64,000 nt of DNA, taken from UBA8941 sp963780545. GTDB lineage: Archaea; Thermoproteota; Bathyarchaeia; TCS64. The DNA is taken from NCBI GenBank assembly GCA_963780545.1, contig CAWACK010000013.1, positions 1-64,000 of the forward strand, read 5' to 3'. The position numbers were made by a program, and so were the translations under genes. Numbering within the stretch: the first letter of the stretch is position 1; the number at the start of each line of letters is the position of its first letter. A model generated the notes under the pieces. It had not been told where the DNA came from, did not search any database, and saw only the letters and a list, made by a program, of their open reading frames with translations. Below, in pieces: positions 38,048 through 48,180 of this stretch.

Positions 38048-38527
38048 CTACCCCGTGACGTTCATCCACAGCTGGTTCCAACGCTGGTCGTAGATGAAGT
38101 CCCCCGCTTCTGGGCTGAACCTCCAAAGCTCGAAGACTAGGCGAAGGTTCTGGCCAGTCCTCGGAATACTTAGGGACACTGGAATTGTCTCATTCCCCCC
38201 CTTTGGGAGAACGAAATCGTAGTAAGCTATAACTGATGTATTCAGCGGTTTCGAGGCGCTGGTATTCATACTCTTATCATCCAACTTAGCTCTAACTTCG
38301 TAATACTGAGCGTTTTCCTCCTGGTTCCCAACATAAATGAAGAGTTTGAAACTATTCCCTACAATTATATTCTTCGGATAATCGCCGAGCTTCCCATTGG
38401 GTCCCAGGATCGCCAGCTCCGAAAAGGGCTCAACTACCTTGTTGGCAGACAGGATTGGGTAGATCGTGATAAACATCATCGACACGATGATTGCAAGGGC
38501 GACCAGTTTGACGTCTTCATCCATCAA
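38048..38527 (-). CDS. DUF1616 C-terminal-like secreted protein
   Basis: The protein has 159 residues. One N-terminal transmembrane or signal helix (VALAIIVSMMFITIYPILSA) is followed by a beta-sandwich with ELAILGPNGKLGDYPKN, VYVGNQEENAQYYEVRAKL, typical of the extracellular half of DUF1616 proteins. ATG 38524 overlaps the TGA of the upstream gene (TGATG), indicating coupling. The stop is TAG, three codons before an in-frame TAA. Confidence 0.75.
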   Translation of the reverse strand: MMDEDVKLVALAIIVSMMFITIYPILSANKVVEPFSELAILGPNGKLGDYPKNIIVGNSFKLFIYVGNQEENAQYYEVRAKLDDKSMNTSASKPLNTSVIAYYDFVLPKGGNETIPVSLSIPRTGQNLRLVFELWRFSPEAGDFIYDQRWNQLWMNVTG

Positions 38528-39017
38528 ACCCGTTCGACCCTCCAGCCACTTCTAACCCATAGCCAAAGACTCCAATAGAGCTTAGAGCCGTATTTCCATA
38601 CAAGGGTTCCAACCAGAGCCAAGACAGCAAGGGTAACACCAGTTTCGATGTAGAATATATTCTTGGATTGAGATCCTTGAACTGCTACATTGGGGGCAAG
38701 CGATGAGACTTGCTGAATGATACCCTGAGCCTCAGTTAGGTTGCTTTGGAGCCCGAATCTATTAGCCTAGCTGCCTGGTTGAGTCTAGTTACTAGGAAAG
38801 TGACGTCTCCGCCATTCGTCTCAGCCTTCGAGACAGCGGTATAGGCATCCCCTAGAGAATGCCGTAGATCTGAAGGGTTAATAGCCCTAACATTGACACA
38901 GCCTATTGATCCTACCAATAGAATCATTGCAAAGAGAACTGAGATCTTCATATCAGATCTACCGTTCTTTGACTTAACCCACAAAATCGTACATAATACC
39001 AGAGTCGTGACATTCAA
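38524..39017 (-). pseudogene. Secreted helical protein with C-terminal TM, frameshifted
   Basis: The signal peptide ISVLFAMILLVGSIGC is probably from the in-frame ATG at 38951; a helical hairpin follows (LGDAYTAVSKAETNGGDVTF). A frameshift near 38748 leads to LQSNLTEAQGIIQQVSSLA and a transmembrane helix (GVTLAVLALVGTLVW) with a basic tail. The restored protein of about 145 residues resembles the ectodomain of the 52833 protein. It is the first gene of the DUF1616 operon. Confidence 0.65.
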
Positions 39018-39270
39018 AATCCTCCATTGTCACTCAAGTAATGAATCTCAACATGCGTGTTATTCTACATCATACCTTTCAAATATATGAATTTAGGTAT
39101 ATTTTGATTAGAATATTTTAGGCATAAATTATTTTAAATTCATACTCGCAACAGGAAACCTATTAATGCTATAAAATTGATTTTTGTACGATTTCCTACT
39201 CCACAACAAATCCTTAAGTCCACATCAAAAGAAAGTGCATGTGCGCATTAGAACAAATCACGTAGTATGA

Positions 39271-40279
39271 TTATATGAGGTACATATACAAAATATTCAT
39301 TGCGACTATATAACAGAAAACGAGTAAAAGGCCACTTCCCACAACATCGAATCGCCTCTTTCTTGGATCAAAGACCGTTGTGATAGCAAAATATCCCACC
39401 ACAAATAGACTAATGTAAACATCAAGTCTTTGCTCTTTAAATGCAGAAAGTAATATGATTATGGCTGAGTAAATGATAATTAACGTTTCGAGGTAAAGTT
39501 TTTGTCTATTCGTTTTTTGTCATCACTTCGAAAGTTGCTGTTATGACTTTTCCAGACATTTTTTCGTCTATAAGAATCAGAGGTTTATCAAAAAGATAAG
39601 CCAGAATGCAACCTGCAAGACTTGTTGGGATGGTGCCGAGTATTTTTCTGAATCTAGGCAGATCAGTTTCAACTCTTGATCTATGCATATTTATTACTAC
39701 TTTTGATCCAGACTCAACCTCCTTTATAGACTCGATGAACTCCAGTTTTTCTACGAGGATTTTTCTCAACGCCTCCTCGGCCCTCGAAGACTTACCTATG
39801 AGGCTTAGCATATCTGTAGATATGGGCGGGAAAACCATGAGCGCTGGATCTCCTCCCACTTCAGTCACCACACGAATAGGGGCCTCTCTTATCTGCCATG
39901 TCTTTGAGGGATCATAGTTAGCATTGAGTGGAATAAAGGCTAGGACCTTATCCTCTTTATGACGGATGTATATGCATCTCTCTTCAGCGTTGAACTGATT
40001 CAGCAGCACCTCGATAGTGAGGCATGATCCTTGAATCATCGATCTAATGGCTTTAGAGGGGATTGGACTCTTAGGGATTAGAATATTAGTAGCACCTAAG
40101 ATAACACATGATATCCCCAATGCAGTCATTGGTACACTGATCAGAATTAGGAATGCATACTCCGCGAAGAGGAAGCCAAAAACAATTAATGCAAGCCCAA
40201 TGGCGAAGTATCTATCGATTTCATTTTCGTGTTGTTCCGAAGGGTTACTGTCATATTTTTTTGTTTGAGGTATGTTCAT
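39271..40279 (-). pseudogene. Membrane protein of unknown function, frameshifted near its end
   Basis: The first 257 codons encode two helices (residues 25-75), then a soluble domain (QIREAPIRVVTEVGGDPALM, KILVEKLEFIESIKEVES) and a further hydrophobic segment. They stop at TAG 39506. Removing one A from AAAAAA (39516-39521) continues the frame as NRQKLYLETLIIIYSAIIIL through two or three more helices to TAA 39271. The fused product would be about 330 residues. The family is unknown. Confidence 0.55.
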
Positions 40280-40286
40280 CAGCCAT

Positions 40287-40352
40287 TCACCTAATCAGCG
40301 TTTCCCAGTCTAAATATCTTGCACATTTTATGAATGTCTCCCTCGCAAACAT
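40287..40352 (-). pseudogene. Decayed start of a paralogue of the 36663 gene
   Basis: It encodes 21 residues beginning MFARETF then stops. The upstream sequence to 40447 matches that of the 36663-37037 gene, so this is a truncated duplicate. Confidence 0.45.
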
Positions 40353-40865
40353 GGCTGAGATGAAGCCACCGTTTAATTTATTACTGCTTATCTCCTTATA
40401 GCTTACTTAAATCATCTTCTACAGTCTGATTCTAACCTATAGTCAGTGTTGAAAAGCTCAACACTCGACGTACGCGAATCTGTATGCAAAGAGGGTGATC
40501 CTCATGACCTAATCGACTAACCAGATGCAACCATAGGTAAGATTCGAGCCTCGATAGCTGATTTAAGGATAGAATCTATCAACCTTAAGGGCCGTGAGCA
40601 ATGAACCTATAGATCATAGAACTCTCAGAAATCTAAACATTTCTAGATAAGATAGGGAAGGCGAACCACTTAAGAACATGATCTCGTGCGCGATAAACAC
40701 TCATAATCTTTCAAATAATTGAGAAATCTAGTACTCGAACAGGGAAAGATGATTATATATCTACATTACGTTGATTTAATAGTTTAGAATAGAATCAAAT
40801 AGTTTAAAAACAATATTCAAAAAAATGCATAATTTTAAAAGAGATATCTAAGAATTTATTATAGA
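40353..40865. other. Intergenic with decayed scraps
   Basis: 40353-40447 duplicates 37038-37130. Around 40540-40605 a short coding-like piece (IRASIADLRIESINLKGREQ) is present, and a tract CGTGCGCG at 40685-40692. From 40700 the DNA is AT-rich promoter for the next gene. Confidence 0.5.
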
Positions 40866-41945
40866 TTGAATAAAGATTTTAAAATTCGATTATATGAGTC
40901 TGGCGACGAGAAAGAAATTGTAGAATTATTAAGACTAGCTTTCCCAGGTTGGGGAAGTAAAACACCTATCGACTATTGGAAATGGAAATATCTCGATGTT
41001 CCCTTAAAGTCAATTGTAGTAGTCGCTACAGTGGAGGACAAAATAGTAGGAGCTCAACATAATATTTTATTTAATATCAAAATGATTAGCTCGATTATCC
41101 CATGTTCATATGGGTGCGATGTAGCGACACATCCAGATTACATGGGACTAGGAGTTTATTCTAATCTATCAGAGTTTAGATATAAAATCCAGAGAGAAAA
41201 GAATATAAATTTCTCGTATTCGCAGTCTAGAAATCCCATCATATTAAAGAAGTGGGAGACGCAAAATCGTGTCCAATTTCCACATCATATATCCTATATG
41301 GTCCGAATAAAGGATATCAATCTACACTTAAAGAGGAGAACGGTAAAAAATCCGATAATTACGAGAATCGGATACTCTATGAAAAAAACATTCAATGCTT
41401 TGAAAATGATCCCATCATCAAGGCAGGATCATTTAAAAGATTACACTATCTTAGAGGCCAAGAGATTCGATCACGGAGACGATGTTCTTTGGATGAAGAT
41501 CAGGGAAAGGTATAACTTCATACCTGAGAAGGACAGCGTCAACCTGAACTGGAGATATGGCAACGCCCACGCTGGTAACTATATAATCAAGAAAGCGGTT
41601 AAAGGCGATGAGATCCTCGGCTTCATCGTGATCGAGGTTCGTAGTGATGATGGATACAATGAGGGTTTCATCGTTGATCTGCTTGCATTACCTGATAGAT
41701 TGGATGTAGCGTGTGCTTTGCTAGAGGACGCCTGCAGGTTCCTCGATGGTTTGGACGTTAATGTGGTCTACTATATGGTGGTGAAAGGCCATCCGTATTA
41801 TCGGCTGTCTGGTAATTTCGGGTATATTGATTCAGGTAGGACGCCGAATGTTGTTTGCAGGTTTTTGGACTTGGAGAAAGAATTCGAAGTGCTAAGGTCT
41901 TCTTCCCCTGATACGATTTACTTTAGCTACTCAAATAGTTTATAA
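40866..41945 (+). CDS. GNAT-like acyltransferase, copy 3
   Basis: The protein has 359 residues and a TTG start. KIRLYESGDEKEIVELLRLA, YWKWKYLDVPLKSI and the acetyl-CoA loop YMGLGVYSNLSEF mark the GNAT fold; the second half has VNLNWRYGNAHAGNYIIKKA. Codon and base use change within the gene: AT-rich first half, clearly GC-richer second half from about 41450, suggesting a recombinant origin. A flippase gene follows. Confidence 0.78.
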   Translation: MNKDFKIRLYESGDEKEIVELLRLAFPGWGSKTPIDYWKWKYLDVPLKSIVVVATVEDKIVGAQHNILFNIKMISSIIPCSYGCDVATHPDYMGLGVYSNLSEFRYKIQREKNINFSYSQSRNPIILKKWETQNRVQFPHHISYMVRIKDINLHLKRRTVKNPIITRIGYSMKKTFNALKMIPSSRQDHLKDYTILEAKRFDHGDDVLWMKIRERYNFIPEKDSVNLNWRYGNAHAGNYIIKKAVKGDEILGFIVIEVRSDDGYNEGFIVDLLALPDRLDVACALLEDACRFLDGLDVNVVYYMVVKGHPYYRLSGNFGYIDSGRTPNVVCRFLDLEKEFEVLRSSSPDTIYFSYSNSL

Positions 41946-42148
41946 TTTTATAAAACTTGGAAGGGGATTTTTTGATTTTCGTATGCATAAAAAAAATCCA
42001 TCAGATAGAGTATGAAGTACAACTGCAATATATTTACGTACTTTGGGGAGAAGCCTCAATTAGTGTATTAGCAGAGGACAACTTAAACGACTCTTTAAAT
42101 ATGAACAACCTCATTGTTAAGCCAATAAAAATCAGAATATAATCATCT

Positions 42149-42155
42149 GGAGGTT
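42149..42155 (+). promoter_or_regulatory. Ribosome binding site before a CTG start
   Basis: GGAGGTT lies 6 bases before CTG 42161. The nearest in-frame upstream codon is TGA (42158), so translation should start at CTG 42161 unless that base is miscalled. Confidence 0.5.
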
Positions 42156-42160
42156 ACTGA

Positions 42161-43733
42161 CTGTCCGATAGCTTTAATAACTTAGCTAAAAAATCTGCCT
42201 CAAGTAGCCTCATTCTCATGATCGGGCAGATCACATCAACTGTGATATCAGCGGTCGTATCAATATTTCTAGCTAGGGCTTTGGGAGCTGATCAATATGG
42301 AATTTATACCATAGTTCTAATACCTGTCTCTATAGCTTTCCTCATACAGGACCTGGGAACAAGCCCCGCTTTTGTTAGGTTCTGTGCAATGTATCGTAAC
42401 GAGGGAAGAACAGGTGATCTAAGAGAGGTCATTAGGACAGGGCTCATCTTTGTGTCTCTGACATCGATGGCTCTCAGCATAATGCTCTATCTTCTATCTG
42501 GCATAATAACGTCTACATTTCTTCATAGACCCGAACTAGTATATCTCCTACAAACCACGTCATTCGCAGTGTTTGGCAGTGGCATATACGGGTCCACTCA
42601 ATCGATATTTGTCGGTTACGAGAGGATGGTTCTCAGAAGCATAATCGATGTATTCTGGGCTCTAAGCAGGGGCGTTATACTAGTCTTATTGATATTAATC
42701 GGCCTAGGCGCGAGAGGTGCTTTACTCTCATATGTACTTGGGTTCCTAATGGTTAGCTTCTAAGTGTTATACTTATTCTAGTTTATCTCAAACCTGGTAG
42801 GAGTCCAACTCACAGAGTAGTAGACATACATTAAGTCTGATGCTCTCATACGGCCTTCCAGCCTATGCTGGAAGCATACTGACGGGTGGCTTAACGCAAT
42901 GGTATAACACAATTCATGGCTATCTATGTTTCAAACACTCTTATTGGTAATTATGGTGCAGCATCAAACTTTGGCGTCCTAGTTGCATTCATTACAACGC
43001 CTATCGCCGTCACACTTTCCCCCTCTTCTCAAAGTTAAAGAGAGATGACCCCCAACTTGGAGAAATCTTCAAGAAATCAGTGAAGTACACAACGCTCGTG
43101 GCAACGCCCGTCATGGCCATTTTAATTCTGGTTTCAGGCCCACTAACTCTAGTAATCTACGGTGGGGGCTATACATATGTGGCTCTATACCTCAGCCTAG
43201 TGCTCCTAAACTATGGCTTCGAGGGGCTAGGTGGTAACTCGCTCTACCAATTTCTCCTGGGAATAGGTGAGTCAAAAGTAATATTAATAACGAGTGTGGC
43301 TACATTCCTCTCCGGTGCTGTACTTGCTCTGATCCTCATACCACGATTCCAGATCATAGGTCTAATCTCCGCATCGATTATTGCCCCTCGCATTGGATGG
43401 ATAGTCATGTACGTATGGGCTAAGAAAAAAGTTGGAATCGACGTTGACTGGTTGAGCTCAGCTGGGATATATATCTGCAGTGCAGTATCTTTCATAGCAG
43501 GGTACTTGGCCCTAGAGGTTTTACATCTAAATGGTTGGATCGCGCTAATCTCAGGATCATTGATATTTCTCATAGTCTATTTAATAGCCCTTCCCGTAAG
43601 TAGAACACTGAGTAAAAAGGATATAGAGGATCTCAGGGAGATAGCAAAGGCAACTGGGCCACTTAGCTCTGTTATTGAGTTAATTCTAATGTTACTTCAA
43701 CGTCTTACACCGGCTAGGTTGCTGAGTGAATAA
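42161..43733 (+). pseudogene. Polysaccharide flippase (Wzx-type), several frameshifts
   Basis: A lipid-linked oligosaccharide flippase of about 520 residues in pieces: SLILMIGQITSTVISAVVSI and IFLARALGADQYGIYTIVLI are the standard start of this MOP family. The first frame ends at 42763. Fragments VILILVYLKPGRSPTHRVVD, LSLMLSYGLPAYAGSILTGG and MAIYVSNTLIGNYGAASNFG follow in other frames, then an intact C-terminal half from 43080 (VKYTTLVATPVMAILILVSG). At least four indels, one in CCCCC at 43019-43023. It sits next to GNAT copy 3, consistent with one glycan export unit. Confidence 0.75.
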
Positions 43734-43808
43734 ATTCAACCCCTTTAATATTCTAGATTTTGTTTTTACAAATATATTTATTATATGCATGTGAGCATCC
43801 AAATTTGT

Positions 43809-44897
43809 TTATAAAACCTCTCCATAGTTGAAATAAACCTGATTAGGATGTGAAGATTTCAGAATTTCGAATTCTTTTTCAGCATTTAATAATTGACAAT
43901 TTATATATGTCGTTTTATATGAGTTGATAAAACCGTTTTTAATGGCAAGACGTTGATAAGGGTGGTTTTCAACAGTTTCATAATAAATAGTATTTATGTC
44001 TAATTGATTGAAATATTTACATGCGTCTAAGAGCAAAGAATCAACAACATCTAATCTCCCTTTAAGCGCAAGTAACTCCATTATATATCCTTCTTTATAG
44101 TTATTAACATCAGTAATTTCTAGAACTATGAAACCTAGTACATCTTTACCTATCATTGCCTGTTTTATTAAATACTTACCTGATCTATCGTCACAATATC
44201 TCCAGTTTAAATGAGTACTATTCAACTCTAATATAAATTTATAATCATTTTTTACTTTTTCCCAAAAAATATCTAAATCATCATTAAATTTAGTAATTTC
44301 TTTTATAGTGAAATCATTATTGATTTTTGTTTTGAAGTAAAAAAAGTTTCTAATGCGATTTATAATATTAAAGGAAAAAAATCCCAATTTTAAAACAGTA
44401 GAATTCTTCTGTGCCCTATTTTTAAAGTGTGTTTCTAAGTCATTGATTCGAACCATTACCGGAACTTCAAATGGGAATCGAGTATCTCCTCTCCTTTTTT
44501 TATCCCAAATATTTAAAATAATTTTATTTCCTGAAGTAGAATACATGAATTTTATATTTGATTCAACTCGTAATTTTTGAATCAATTCCAATATCCTAGT
44601 ATGAATCCCTTTACCTCTATATTCTGGATGTGTACAAAAATCAGGTCCGATTTGGCAAGGTATTACATTTTCACCAATCTTTAAATTAAATGTAATGCGG
44701 TGACCAACTCCGACTATTTTATTATTATCTTCTGCAATTACAATTATAGATTTTAAAGGGGTATCAAGAAATTTCCATCGCCAATATTCGATGGGATTTT
44801 TTTGGTTTGCCCAAACAGGAAAACAACGCTTTAATATTTCAACTATACCTACCTCGTCGCCTTCTCTGTAAATTCGAATTTTTATCTCTTGGCTCAA
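43809..44897 (-). CDS. GNAT-like acyltransferase, copy 4
   Basis: The protein has 362 residues. KIRIYREGDEVGIVEILKRC, YWRWKFLDTPLKSI and the acetyl-CoA loop YRGKGIHTRILELI; the second half has HLNWRYCDDRSGKYLIKQAM. It is AT-rich throughout. It lies just downstream, on the same strand, of the large beta-helix protein at 44968, again pairing this transferase type with a beta-helix gene. Confidence 0.8.
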   Translation of the reverse strand: MSQEIKIRIYREGDEVGIVEILKRCFPVWANQKNPIEYWRWKFLDTPLKSIIVIAEDNNKIVGVGHRITFNLKIGENVIPCQIGPDFCTHPEYRGKGIHTRILELIQKLRVESNIKFMYSTSGNKIILNIWDKKRRGDTRFPFEVPVMVRINDLETHFKNRAQKNSTVLKLGFFSFNIINRIRNFFYFKTKINNDFTIKEITKFNDDLDIFWEKVKNDYKFILELNSTHLNWRYCDDRSGKYLIKQAMIGKDVLGFIVLEITDVNNYKEGYIMELLALKGRLDVVDSLLLDACKYFNQLDINTIYYETVENHPYQRLAIKNGFINSYKTTYINCQLLNAEKEFEILKSSHPNQVYFNYGEVL

Positions 44898-44967
44898 CGA
44901 TTAGGTGCTATATCTACTCTAATAAAAATATAGTTATAATATTAAAATTCCAAAATGCACTGGAATT

Positions 44968-47900
44968 TTATCCAACATAAACATTAGTATTACCTATATT
45001 ACTGTAAGTGTTCCCACTTATCGTCGGCGTCGTGCTCGGGCTGAATTGGTTCCGGATCCCGTTCCAGACACCGGAGATTGTGTTCCCAGTCACAACCTGT
45101 CCATAGCTTGAACCACTATAGCTACCCCAGTTAGCAGGCACATCAGGCATGATGTAGATTCCATTGGTGCGGTAAGTGTATCCTGAGCTTGTCCAGTATG
45201 CTGGACCCGAGTTGTGTATGTTATTGTTTTTGACGACTACATTTATGTCCGGTCCATCAGCCTGGTAGATGCAGATACCTGAAGGGTTCAGGTCCGACTT
45301 TGGCTGATTCATCCAAGTCAGCCACTTAACATCAATATCATTATTTGTAACCGTGACGTTGTTGCACCAACGGAGCTTGATGCCTTCCTCTTTTGCATCA
45401 ACAATTGTATTTCCTTCGATTAATCCATTGGTACAGAAAGGATAGCCGAGGCCACCACCCGTCGCTATACCATACTGGGCCTTATTGCAATAGTTGTTTA
45501 GAAACTGGAAGTGATCAGCAGCAAAAGCCAGTAGACCATATTGTAAGACGTTGAGGAATCTACAGTTTTCAACAGTATTATATGAGCCACAAACCTTTAA
45601 AGGAGCCCAGGGATTATTTGCGAAGTTATTATCAAAAGTCAGACCATTAATTATTATATGGTTTGAACCTGAACCACCTATACACATCATCTCGCTGGAT
45701 GTGTAAGATGAGCTTGACTGGAGGATCGCATCCGTAGATTGTCCGGTGATTGTTACTCCGCTGGTTTTCCAATCAATTTTACTGTTAATAGGATAAGTTC
45801 CGTTTTGGATCTGGATAACGTCACCAGATTTAACATCTGAACTCAAACTATTCATCATAGTTACGAAGTTCGAATTAGAAACAATAACGGTTCTAGCTTG
45901 GTTTCTGGTTACATAGCTTGAACTTTCTATATCAACGATATAGTTCGGAGTAGGTAATGATAGAGAAGTATTCGTGAAGGAGGCCGAGATCGTGTGAGCC
46001 ACCTGAACACTACTAAACGTATAACTCGAAACAGCCCCAACCGAAGACCCATCCACAAGGACGCTTGATACATGGTAGCCAGTGCTCGGCGTGATGGTGA
46101 AAACCTGACTCGAACCCTGAGCCACACTCACACTCCCAGATGGGGAGATGGAGCCGCCTGAGCCAGCCGAAGCAGTGATCGTGTACATCACCTGGGTGAA
46201 GGAGGCCGAGATCGTGTGAGCCACCTGAACACTACTAAACGTATAACTCGAAACAGCCCCAACCGAAGACCCATCCACAAGGACGCTTGATACATGGTAG
46301 CCAGTGCTCGGCGTGATGGTGAAAACCTGACTCGAACCCTGAGCCACACTCACACTCCCAGATGGGGAGATGGAGCCGCCTGAGCCAGCCGAAGCAGTGA
46401 TCGTGTACATCACCTGGGTGAAGGAGGCCGAGATCGTGTGAGCCACCTGAACACTACTAAACGTATAACTCGAAACAGCCCCAACCGAAGACCCATCCAC
46501 AAGGACGCTTGATACATGGTAGCCAGTGCTCGGCGTGATGGTGAAAACCTGACTCGAACCCTGAGCCACACTCACACTCCCAGATGGGGAGATGGAGCCG
46601 CCTGAGCCAGCCGAAGCAGTGATCGTGTACATCACCTGGGTGAAGGAGGCCGAGATCGTGTGAGCCACCTGAACACTACTAAACGTATAACTCGAAACAG
46701 CCCCAACCGAAGACCCATCCACAAGGACGCTTGATACATGGTAGCCAGTGCTCGGCGTGATGGTGAAAACCTGACTCGAACCCTGAGCCACACTCACACT
46801 CCCAGATGGGGAGATGGAGCCGCCTGAGCCAGCCGAAGCAGTGATCGTGTACATCACCTGGGTGAAGGAGGCCGAGATCGTGTGAGCCACCTGAACACTA
46901 CTAAACGTATAACTCGAAACAGCCCCAACCGAAGACCCATCCACAAGGACGCTTGATACATGGTAGCCAGTGCTCGGCGTGATGGTGAAAACCTGACTCG
47001 AACCCTGAGCCACACTCACACTCCCAAATGGGGAGATGGAGCCGCCTGAGCCAGCCGAAGCAGTGATCGTGTACATCACCTGGGTGAAGGAGGCCGCCAC
47101 CACCTTGTTCTGGTCAAGGGTAACCGAGATTGGATTAGAAGACCCAGATAGGTCACCGCCCCAACCACTGAAAACCCACCCATTTGTTGGATTAGCTGTA
47201 AGAGTTACAATGGCATTAGCTTCATAGCTTGACTTGTTAGGGTTAAGAACTACTTGACCTTTCCCTAAACTTGATACATTTATTGTGTAATATGTTTGAT
47301 TTTGGATAGTACTCGACTTTGGAGTACTTGTTGGGGCGATTACTATTGCTTGGACAAAGTTCGCATTAATATTTTTATCATTGTCAATTAGGATCATTGG
47401 AGAGATTGCTGAGCCAGATATGTCACCACTCCATCCCGAAAAGCTCCAGCCGCTATCGGGTACAGCGGATATTTTAACCTTTTCTCCATAAGAATAAGTG
47501 GTATTACTCGGATTCACTAACACTTTGCCATCTCCGGATGTTGTTATATTGAGATGGTACGCGATTGGGAGGAATGTTGCAATCACATTCTTGTTACTGT
47601 TGAAAACAATTTTTATTGGATTCGTTGTACCATTATAATCACCCGTCCAGCTAGAAAATCTCCAACCTGGTGACGGAACGGCTGTTAATTGTACGCTTTC
47701 ATCTGATTTGAAAACCGACTTCGTTGAGTTTTTATCGACGGTTCCTTCGCCTGATATATAAATATGCAACTGATATTGGATTGATGCAAATCTTGCCTCA
47801 ATCGTATGATTTGACCTGACCTGAGTAAACGTATATGAATTGAGGGGCCCAACTGAACTTCCATCAACCAGTAGATCAAGAATATAATACCCACCTTTAG

Positions 47901-48180
47901 GCGTCAGCGTATAAGTAATATTGTCTAAATAATTTACAAGAGTTTTCCCTTGAGGATCAATGGTTCCGCCTTCGTTTCCGATAGCGATAATAGGATATTG
48001 AATGCTACCAGAAGTTTTGATGCTTGTTTGAGAGAGGTTACTAGCTTTTACAAAAGTATTAATATTTATTACACTACTAATATTCATAATAATAACTACT
48101 AATAATAAACCTATTAACTGTGCTTTTATGCATTTTTTAATATGCCATTTTTTTATTTGGCTATTTGAGATATGAATCAT
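44968..48180 (-). CDS. Secreted repeat/beta-helix surface protein, 1070 aa
   Basis: Order of domains: signal helix (about 18-40), one 74-type repeat (LTPKGGYYILDLLVDGSSVG), three InlB-B/Flg_new-like repeats (WRFSSWTGDYNGTTNPIKIV and two relatives, about 125-365), five almost identical 74-residue repeats (SAGSGGSISPSGSVSVAQGS, residues about 366-735), then a beta-helix domain homologous to the proteins at 22467 and 26508. No C-terminal anchor is seen. The beta-helix probably contacts glycan and the repeats act as a stalk. The start is ATG 48180. Confidence 0.85.
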   Translation of the reverse strand: MIHISNSQIKKWHIKKCIKAQLIGLLLVVIIMNISSVININTFVKASNLSQTSIKTSGSIQYPIIAIGNEGGTIDPQGKTLVNYLDNITYTLTPKGGYYILDLLVDGSSVGPLNSYTFTQVRSNHTIEARFASIQYQLHIYISGEGTVDKNSTKSVFKSDESVQLTAVPSPGWRFSSWTGDYNGTTNPIKIVFNSNKNVIATFLPIAYHLNITTSGDGKVLVNPSNTTYSYGEKVKISAVPDSGWSFSGWSGDISGSAISPMILIDNDKNINANFVQAIVIAPTSTPKSSTIQNQTYYTINVSSLGKGQVVLNPNKSSYEANAIVTLTANPTNGWVFSGWGGDLSGSSNPISVTLDQNKVVAASFTQVMYTITASAGSGGSISPFGSVSVAQGSSQVFTITPSTGYHVSSVLVDGSSVGAVSSYTFSSVQVAHTISASFTQVMYTITASAGSGGSISPSGSVSVAQGSSQVFTITPSTGYHVSSVLVDGSSVGAVSSYTFSSVQVAHTISASFTQVMYTITASAGSGGSISPSGSVSVAQGSSQVFTITPSTGYHVSSVLVDGSSVGAVSSYTFSSVQVAHTISASFTQVMYTITASAGSGGSISPSGSVSVAQGSSQVFTITPSTGYHVSSVLVDGSSVGAVSSYTFSSVQVAHTISASFTQVMYTITASAGSGGSISPSGSVSVAQGSSQVFTITPSTGYHVSSVLVDGSSVGAVSSYTFSSVQVAHTISASFTNTSLSLPTPNYIVDIESSSYVTRNQARTVIVSNSNFVTMMNSLSSDVKSGDVIQIQNGTYPINSKIDWKTSGVTITGQSTDAILQSSSSYTSSEMMCIGGSGSNHIIINGLTFDNNFANNPWAPLKVCGSYNTVENCRFLNVLQYGLLAFAADHFQFLNNYCNKAQYGIATGGGLGYPFCTNGLIEGNTIVDAKEEGIKLRWCNNVTVTNNDIDVKWLTWMNQPKSDLNPSGICIYQADGPDINVVVKNNNIHNSGPAYWTSSGYTYRTNGIYIMPDVPANWGSYSGSSYGQVVTGNTISGVWNGIRNQFSPSTTPTISGNTYSNIGNTNVYVG
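45974..47083. repeat. Five tandem 222-bp repeats
   Basis: Unit starts lie at 45974, 46196, 46418, 46640 and 46862, each exactly 222 bp. The copies look identical apart from one coding change (Phe for Ser in the unit starting 46862). Copy number could differ in the real genome because assembly tends to collapse or expand such arrays. Confidence 0.9.

Noticed and set aside
41957..42142. 61-residue plus-strand ORF between GNAT copy 3 and the flippase
   Set aside because: No recognisable protein features, and the flippase ribosome binding site follows directly; probably chance.
45927..46127. Other-frame ORFs inside the repeat protein
   Set aside because: They exist only because the repeat DNA is open in several frames; codon use favours the 1070-residue frame.
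45974..47083. CRISPR array
   Set aside because: The repeats are 222 bp, directly adjacent and translated as 74-residue protein repeats; there are no unique spacers or cas genes.
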